This document shows positions 23,494 through 28,424 of a DNA stretch of 28,424 bases, in pieces. Every line of letters starts with the position of its first letter. Position 1 is the stretch's first letter. The DNA lies in assembly GCA_036567205.1 (NCBI GenBank), contig DATCVA010000335.1:1-28424 (forward strand), in the 5' to 3' direction. The notes beneath the pieces were generated by a model. The model searched no databases. It had not been told where the DNA came from and worked only from the letters and a program-made list of their open reading frames with translations. The translations under genes and the position numbers were made by a program. The DNA is from DATCVA01 sp036567205 (lineage in GTDB: Bacteria > Pseudomonadota > Gammaproteobacteria > Burkholderiales > Burkholderiaceae_B).

Positions 23494-24657
23494 TTAAAAT
23501 GAACGCGGCATGCCAAGCACGTGCTCGGACACGTACGACAAAATCAAGTTGGTCGAAATAGGCGCCACCTGATACAAACGCGTTTCCCTGAATTTTCGCT
23601 CGACATCGTATTCGCAGGCGAACCCGAAACCGCCATGAAACTGCAGGCAGGCATTGGCGGCTTCCCACGATGCATCCGCCGCAAGCATTTTCGCCATATT
23701 AGCTTGCGTGCCGCAAGGCTGGTGAGCATCGAATAATTCACATGCCTTGAAACGCATGAGGTTGGCCGCCTCCAGATTGATATAGGCTTTGGCAATGGGA
23801 AACTGAACGCCCTGGTTCTGCCCGATAGGACGGCCAAACACAATACGCTCGTTAACGTATTTAGTTACTCTATCGATGAACCAGTAACCGTCACCAATAC
23901 ACTCTGCGGCAATCAATGTACGTTCTGCATTAAGCCCGTCCAGAATATATTTAAATCCTTTGCCTTCCTCTCCAATCAGGTTCTCTTGGGGAATTTCCAG
24001 ATTCTCGAAGAAAAGCTCGTTGGTTTCATGGTTGACCATGTTCGGAATGGGCCGCACCGTCAGGCCATTTCCGATGGCATCACGTAAATCCACCAGAAAA
24101 ATAGACATGCCTTCGGACTTTCTTTTGACCTCGTCCAGGGGCGTAGTGCGCGCCAGCAAAATCATCAGATCGGAATGCTGCACCCGCGAAATCCATACCT
24201 TCTGACCATTGACGACGTATCGATCGCCTTTTTTTACGGCCGTTGTCTTGATTTTGGTCGTGTCGGTGCCAGTGGTGGGCTCGGTCACACCCATGGTTTG
24301 CAGCCGCAACTCGCCGCTGGCGATCTTGGGCAGGTAAAGCTCTTTCTGCCTTGCCGAGCCATGGCGCAACAAGGTACCCATGTTGTACATCTGACCATGA
24401 CAGGCGCCGGAATTACCTCCCGACCGGTTTATTTCCTCCATGATCACCGAGGCTTCCGTCAGGCCAAGGCCCGATCCGCCATACTCGGCCGGAATCAAGG
24501 CCGCCAGCCAACCCGCTTTGGTCAGGGCCTCGACAAATGCCTCCGGATAGCCGCGTTGTTCATCGATCTTGCGAAAATATTCGTCAGGAAACCCGGCGCA
24601 TAAAGCGCGCACCGCATCGCGTATATCCGAATAGGCATCATGCTGCTGTTTAAACAT
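23494..24657 (-). CDS. Acyl-CoA dehydrogenase with IVD/LCAD-type catalytic-base position
   Basis: The 387-aa flavoprotein shows LQTMGVTEPTTGTDTTKIK and VNGQKVWISRVQHSDLMILL (FAD and substrate strand), ERIVFGRPIGQNQGVQFPIA, and FHGGFGFACEYDVERKFRET. The C-terminal loop reads LYQVAPISTNLILSYVSEH, so the glutamate used as base by medium-chain enzymes (in the YEGTSQ motif) is replaced. Instead E245 in LNAERTL sits on the helix that carries the base in isovaleryl-CoA and long-chain acyl-CoA dehydrogenases. It should introduce an alpha,beta double bond into a short, branched or dicarboxylic acyl-CoA. It is the first gene of the leftward operon, 13 bp ahead of the CoA-transferase. Confidence 0.92.
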   Translation of the reverse strand: MFKQQHDAYSDIRDAVRALCAGFPDEYFRKIDEQRGYPEAFVEALTKAGWLAALIPAEYGGSGLGLTEASVIMEEINRSGGNSGACHGQMYNMGTLLRHGSARQKELYLPKIASGELRLQTMGVTEPTTGTDTTKIKTTAVKKGDRYVVNGQKVWISRVQHSDLMILLARTTPLDEVKRKSEGMSIFLVDLRDAIGNGLTVRPIPNMVNHETNELFFENLEIPQENLIGEEGKGFKYILDGLNAERTLIAAECIGDGYWFIDRVTKYVNERIVFGRPIGQNQGVQFPIAKAYINLEAANLMRFKACELFDAHQPCGTQANMAKMLAADASWEAANACLQFHGGFGFACEYDVERKFRETRLYQVAPISTNLILSYVSEHVLGMPRSF

Positions 24658-24690
24658 TCTTGAATTCCACTGTTATCGGTTGAAAACCCG

Positions 24691-24710
24691 GACACAGTGC
24701 CTACTGTGTC
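24691..24710. promoter_or_regulatory. Perfect hairpin/dyad upstream of the acyl-CoA dehydrogenase operon
   Basis: GACACAGT and ACTGTGTC flank a 4-nt spacer GCCT, about 35 bp upstream of the ATG at 24657. It could be an operator overlapping the leader or an RNA hairpin. The rest of the 283-bp gap to the Lrp-type gene shows only the terminator-like stem listed separately and no convincing reading frame. Confidence 0.4.
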
Positions 24711-24901
24711 TGCGTGACGCGCTTGGCTTACGTATTCATCGTCGACCGCCCAGGCACGATGGCAGCCGAGGCATCAAACTTTATCTTGCACCCTTCGCGC
24801 CTTACGCCCTTAGCCTTACGCCGTTACCGCGAAGCAACAAGTGTCTTCCAACAACTCAATGATGACAATCTGAATTTTTGGAAGGGGGTCTTAACTTCAG
24901 G

Positions 24902-24944
24902 TTGAAACATCAGCGACAGCCAATTCTGGCGCTGTATGTTTCAA
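24902..24944 (-). terminator. Strong nested hairpin overlapping the Lrp-gene stop codon
   Basis: TTGAAACAT (24902-24910) pairs perfectly with ATGTTTCAA (24936-24944), and the next CAGCG (24911-24915) pairs with CGCTG (24930-24934), leaving one bulged base and a 14-nt loop. The stem includes the TGA of the Lrp-type regulator gene (24941-24943). No T-run follows directly, so it may stabilise or process the 3' end rather than act as a classic terminator. Confidence 0.5.
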
Positions 24945-25414
24945 TGATCATGCAGCGCCAGCGGAAGGGCCGTTTTATACAAAACCTGCTTCAAGGCAAA
25001 GCTGGACCGGATCTTATTGATACCGGGAATTGGAGTGAGCTGCTCAAGAATAAAGTGTTCCAGCGCGGCTATATTGGCTACGGCAACGCGAATCAAATAG
25101 TCGGAGTCACCCGTCATCAAATAGCACTCCATAACCTCGTCGTGCTCTGCAATACGCTTTTCAAAGTGAGCCAGCGCCTGCTTGTCCTGGGACTGTAAGC
25201 TGATCGAAATAAACACATTCAGCCCCAACCCCAGAGCTGCGGCATTGGCCAGGGCAACATAGCGCGTAATAATCCCGGCCGTCTCCAGCGCGCGAACCCG
25301 AACCAGACACGGCGAGGGTGACAAATGCACGCGCCGGGCCAACTCCACATTACTAAGCGAGCCATCGCGCTGCAATTCATTCAAAATCCGCAAATCGGTC
25401 ATATCAAGCGTCAT
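24941..25414 (-). CDS. Lrp/AsnC-family transcriptional regulator
   Basis: The 157-aa protein begins with the family HTH: MTDLRILNELQRDGSLSNVE, then LARRVHLSPSPCLVRVRALE (about 5-45). The RAM effector domain follows (about 68-145), with EHDEVMECYLMTGDSDYLIR as its signature. The ATG follows GAGGCGG. It is transcribed divergently from the pyruvate-dehydrogenase-type E1 gene across 161 bp, the usual arrangement for a local Lrp-type activator that responds to an amino acid. The arrangement recalls mdeR, the regulator of methionine gamma-lyase genes in Pseudomonas putida, whose operon also contains an E1 homologue. No lyase gene is visible here, so that link is inference. Its stop codon lies in a strong hairpin. 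Confidence 0.93.
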   Translation of the reverse strand: MTLDMTDLRILNELQRDGSLSNVELARRVHLSPSPCLVRVRALETAGIITRYVALANAAALGLGLNVFISISLQSQDKQALAHFEKRIAEHDEVMECYLMTGDSDYLIRVAVANIAALEHFILEQLTPIPGINKIRSSFALKQVLYKTALPLALHDH

Positions 25415-25575
25415 TATTCCGCCTCTTTATTTATTACCGCATTTTATGCTGTTTACAAACGATTTTGACGTTAATTTCAATACCAAATTCTTCAATGCGT
25501 GGTTCAGAATAAAGGTGTATTGCAAATCCGCTTCGACGTTAACCGGAAAGCCCAACTCACTTAAACAGGCGCGCC
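25415..25575. promoter_or_regulatory. Divergent promoter region between Lrp-type regulator and E1 gene
   Basis: This 161-bp AT-rich gap must hold both promoters. The octamer GACGTTAA occurs twice in the same orientation, at 25467-25474 and 25535-25542, 68 bp apart. TTGACG at 25465-25470 could be a rightward -35, but no good -10 follows. The E1 start has only a weak CAGG-type ribosome site, consistent with activator-dependent or modest expression. Confidence 0.4.
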
Positions 25576-28266
25576 ATGAATTCCACTGTCCCACTTCACT
25601 ATTTACTGAACGATCCTGCGTCGGATAGCGACGCCATCGATGTGGACCCCGAAGAAACAGCCGAATGGCGCGACGCCTTCCACTCGCTCATAGCCGCCCA
25701 TGGCGAACAACGTGCCGCTTTTATGATGGGCGAACTGTGCAGGCTGGCACAAGGCAGTCAGCTTTCATGGAAACCCCCGATGGGAACCGCCTATATCAAC
25801 ACAATTGCCGTGGACCGGCAGCCCGTGTTTCCCGGCGATTTCTCTATAGAGGAACGGCTGGGCGCGATCATGCGCTGGAACGCACTGGCGATGGTGGTAC
25901 GGGCCAATGCGGCTTATGGCGAACTGGGCGGGCATATTGCCAGCTATGCAAGCGCGGCGGATCTGTTCGAGGTCGGCTTCAACCATTTTTTTCATGCTCG
26001 CAACGACGCCGAACATAAACACGGCGGCGACCTGGTGTTTTTTCAACCGCACAGCGCGCCCGGCGTATATGCACGGGCTTTCCTGGAAGGCCGTCTTAGT
26101 CAGGACGACCTGGCTCATTACCGCCAGGAAATACGCGGGCCGCAATCCGGCGCCCGCGGCTTGTCCAGCTACCCCCATCCCTATTTAATGCCTGATTTCT
26201 GGCAGTTTCCCACTGGCTCGATGGGCATCGGACCCATAAGCTCGATTTACCAGGCGCGCTTTATGCGTTATTTAACGCATCGAAAACTGCTTGACTGCGC
26301 CGGCCGCAAGGTATGGGGCGTATTTGGCGATGGCGAAATGGACGAACCCGAATCCATGAGCGCGCTGACCCTGGCGGCTCGCGAAGGGCTTGATAATCTG
26401 GTGTGGGTCGTTAACTGCAATCTGCAACGGCTTGATGGACCAGTGCGAGGTAACGGCCATGTGATTGATGAGCTCGAAAAATTATTTTCCGGCGCTGGCT
26501 GGAACGTTATCAAAGTGTTGTGGGGCAGCGACTGGGACAATCTATTCGCGCGCGACCTTACCGGGGCCCTGACCCACGCTCTGTCCAATACGGTCGACGG
26601 CCAGATGCAAACCTTCGCAGCCAACAATGGTCAGTACAATCGTGAACATTTTTTCGGCCAAAACGACGCCCTGACCCGACTTGTTGAAGGGATGAGCGAC
26701 GAACAAATCGACAACTTGCGACGTGGCGGGCACGACCTGGTCAAAATCCATGCCGCTTATGCCGCCGCCGCACGCCACAAGGGGCAGCCCACGGTCATCT
26801 TCGCTCACACAAAAAAAGGATACGGCATGGGTAGCGCCGGCCAGGGTCGCATGACGACGCACTCCCACAAAAAATTCGAAGATACGGACCTGATTGAGTT
26901 TCGCAATCGCTTCGACCTGCCGCTCAGCGACGAGCAGGTGCTGAATCTGGAGTTCTATAAACCCGCCGAAGACAGCCCCGAAATGCGTTACTTGCATGCG
27001 CAGCGTAAAAAACTGGGCGGCTTCCTGCCGGCAAGAACAACCCTGGCGCAACCATTAACCGCACCGGAAGCCGCAGACTTCGGCAAGTTCGCGCTTAAAC
27101 CGGAAGGCAAGGAAATGTCGACCACCATGGCATTCGTACGCATGCTGGCCGCACTGCTTAAAGAAAAAGAGCTGGGCCCACGGATTGTTCCCATTGTGGC
27201 CGACGAAGCACGCACGTTTGGCATGGCAAACCTGTTCAAGCAGGTAGGCATCTATTCCAGTGTAGGACAGCGCTATGAACCCGAAGACATCGGCTCCATA
27301 CTAAGTTACCGCGAAGCCCTTGACGGGCAAATTCTGGAGGAAGGCATTAGCGAGGCGGGTGCGATTTCCAGTTGGGTAGCGGCGGCAACCAGCTATAGCG
27401 TGCATGGCATAACCATGCTGCCGTTTTACATTTACTATTCGATGTTCGGCTTTCAGCGTGTAGGCGATTTGATCTGGGCCGCCGCCGACCAGCGCCCACG
27501 CGGATTTCTGATCGGCGCGACTTCGGGACGCACCACTCTGGGCGGCGAGGGACTTCAGCACCAGGACGGAACCAGCCACCTGCATGCGGCCAGCATACCC
27601 AATTGCAAAGCCTACGATCCGGCGTTTGCAGGCGAGCTGGCTGTAATCATAGACCGCGGCCTGCACGAAATGGTGTCAGAGCAACAAGACGTTTTCTACT
27701 ACATCACTGTCATGAACGAGAACTACGCACAACCTAACTTACCAGACGACGTACACGACGACATCATCCGCGGCGGCTATCAATTCGGCAGCTACAAGGC
27801 CCATGAAATCGACACGGACCGTGTCGCTGAACCGGCAGCGTCAACCCAAGACCGGGTCACGCTGCTGGGATCGGGCGCAATTCTTCCGGAAGTAATCAAA
27901 GCCGCGGAAGAACTGGCCAGGCGCGGCATTGCCAGCGACGTATTCAGCATTACGAGTTGGAGTGAACTGGCACGTGACGGACAGCGCAGCGAAACCGCCG
28001 AACTGCATGGCAAAAACGCGACGCAGCCTTTCATTACTGAACAACTGGCCCGTTCAGGCGGCCCTATCGTAGCGGCAACCGACTACGTGCGCCTGGTGGC
28101 AGAGTCGATCCGCGCGTATGTGCCGCCTGGACGGCGGTACATAACGCTGGGCACCGATGGTTTCGGACGCAGCGACACACGCACCGAACTGCGCCGCTTC
28201 TTTGAGGTTGACGCCCAGGCCATAGTCAATGCTGCACTGGTTGGCCTGGGACGCCCGGCGAACTAG
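25576..28266 (+). CDS. Homodimeric pyruvate dehydrogenase-type E1 (AceE/MdeB-like 2-oxo acid dehydrogenase)
   Basis: The 896-aa protein aligns end to end with E. coli AceE from memory. Matching segments include NHFFHARN, FQPHSAPGVYARAFLEGRLS, GLSSYPHPYLMPDFWQFPTG and the thiamine-diphosphate motif GDGEMDEPES starting at residue 251, closed by NCNLQRLDGPVRGNG. Later segments are REHFFGQ, PIVADEARTFGM, PFYIYYSMFGFQR and TLGTDGFGRSDTR. The enzyme decarboxylates a 2-oxo acid and acetylates or acylates the lipoyl domain of an E2. Genes for E2 and E3 are not seen in the 158 bp that follow, which are taken by a hairpin element, so the usual aceE-aceF order is absent or interrupted. With a divergent Lrp-type regulator it may be an MdeB-like 2-oxobutyrate enzyme rather than the housekeeping copy. 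Confidence 0.93.
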   Translation: MNSTVPLHYLLNDPASDSDAIDVDPEETAEWRDAFHSLIAAHGEQRAAFMMGELCRLAQGSQLSWKPPMGTAYINTIAVDRQPVFPGDFSIEERLGAIMRWNALAMVVRANAAYGELGGHIASYASAADLFEVGFNHFFHARNDAEHKHGGDLVFFQPHSAPGVYARAFLEGRLSQDDLAHYRQEIRGPQSGARGLSSYPHPYLMPDFWQFPTGSMGIGPISSIYQARFMRYLTHRKLLDCAGRKVWGVFGDGEMDEPESMSALTLAAREGLDNLVWVVNCNLQRLDGPVRGNGHVIDELEKLFSGAGWNVIKVLWGSDWDNLFARDLTGALTHALSNTVDGQMQTFAANNGQYNREHFFGQNDALTRLVEGMSDEQIDNLRRGGHDLVKIHAAYAAAARHKGQPTVIFAHTKKGYGMGSAGQGRMTTHSHKKFEDTDLIEFRNRFDLPLSDEQVLNLEFYKPAEDSPEMRYLHAQRKKLGGFLPARTTLAQPLTAPEAADFGKFALKPEGKEMSTTMAFVRMLAALLKEKELGPRIVPIVADEARTFGMANLFKQVGIYSSVGQRYEPEDIGSILSYREALDGQILEEGISEAGAISSWVAAATSYSVHGITMLPFYIYYSMFGFQRVGDLIWAAADQRPRGFLIGATSGRTTLGGEGLQHQDGTSHLHAASIPNCKAYDPAFAGELAVIIDRGLHEMVSEQQDVFYYITVMNENYAQPNLPDDVHDDIIRGGYQFGSYKAHEIDTDRVAEPAASTQDRVTLLGSGAILPEVIKAAEELARRGIASDVFSITSWSELARDGQRSETAELHGKNATQPFITEQLARSGGPIVAATDYVRLVAESIRAYVPPGRRYITLGTDGFGRSDTRTELRRFFEVDAQAIVNAALVGLGRPAN

Positions 28267-28424
28267 GGAAGCTCTGAACAAGTCGAGCGGGAAGCAGGCG
28301 CTGCGGTTCGGGATGGGATGCTAGGCGCAAACCGCAGTGATAGCCGTAGCTATCGCGAGGATTTGCAACGCAGCAGACCGCCCGAATCCGCAGATGCATG
28401 CGGCGCGAGGACTTGTTCAGAGCT
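28267..28424. repeat. Hairpin-rich MITE-like element with 15-bp terminal inverted repeats, right end at window edge
   Basis: AGCTCTGAACAAGTC at 28270-28284 is matched by its perfect reverse complement at 28410-28424, the last base of the window; the left repeat may extend to GGA at 28267, directly after the E1 stop. The interior is itself an imperfect palindrome. CTGCGGTTCGGG on the left corresponds to CCCGAATCCGCAG on the right. At the centre GCAAACCGCAGTGATAGC (28327-28344) faces GCTATCGCGAGGATTTGC (28349-28366) around the loop CGTA. No coding frame is supported. It looks like a small non-autonomous transposable or repetitive element; its terminal sequence resembles insertion-sequence ends, but I cannot name a family. 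Confidence 0.65.

Noticed and set aside
23481..23516. 12-residue extension of the second leftward CoA-transferase
   Set aside because: It would overlap the acyl-CoA dehydrogenase end; the ATG at 23480 has a good ribosome site and starts the conserved fold.
24680..24905. Two overlapping 60-63-codon plus-strand frames between the acyl-CoA dehydrogenase and Lrp-type genes
   Set aside because: No ribosome site or family features, and the region carries a palindrome and looks like a leader/spacer.

Overview
The window looks like accessory, catabolism-rich chromosome of a betaproteobacterium, most likely Alcaligenaceae (Bordetella / Achromobacter / Pusillimonas-like). This is inferred from the gene set, not from a marker gene. 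Three orphan Bug-type (TctC) periplasmic binding proteins occur without TctA/TctB partners, three class III CoA-transferases are present, and most genes sit in tight operons with 4-bp ATGA overlaps. No rRNA, tRNA, CRISPR array, transposase gene or phage gene was seen.

Region 1 (1-5184) has two divergent units around an AT-rich control region at about 4010-4100. Leftward run a Bug binding protein, a CaiB/BaiF CoA-transferase, a short citrate-synthase-fold protein and a mandelate-racemase/muconate-lactonizing-type enzyme cut by the window edge. Rightward is an SMP-30/gluconolactonase. Together they suggest uptake of an organic acid, lactone opening, CoA activation and C-C bond cleavage or formation. 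Region 2 (5237-7794) holds a six-helix methyl-accepting chemotaxis protein and a divergent protein carrying an HxD...H signature of Fe(II)/2-oxoglutarate-type oxygenases.

Region 3 (8116-15492) is a leftward catabolic array: Ldh-family dehydrogenase, aldehyde dehydrogenase, cupin and Bug protein, then a repeat element, then VOC protein, FAH-family hydrolase, a second Bug protein with a Tat-like signal, and a TRAP-type binding protein with no signal peptide. An AraC-family regulator (15706-16623) follows, divergent from an AEC-family transporter (16887-17813). The VOC + FAH + cupin + two dehydrogenases would fit breakdown of an aromatic or hydroxy acid, but the substrate cannot be read from the sequence.

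Region 4 (18137-28424) contains a TerC/CBS/CorC membrane protein and an unusual CoA-transferase with an extra N-terminal half. A leftward acyl-CoA dehydrogenase - CoA-transferase - CitE-like CoA-ester lyase operon follows. An Lrp/AsnC regulator is divergent from a full-length homodimeric pyruvate-dehydrogenase-type E1, an arrangement reminiscent of mdeR/mdeB of pseudomonads.

The most distinctive non-coding signal is a family of about 103-bp imperfect palindromic repeats, with four copies in the window. Two copies start exactly at stop codons, one follows in tandem, and a shortened one lies in the leader of the lactonase gene. A second, unrelated hairpin-rich element with 15-bp perfect terminal inverted repeats fills the last 158 bases.
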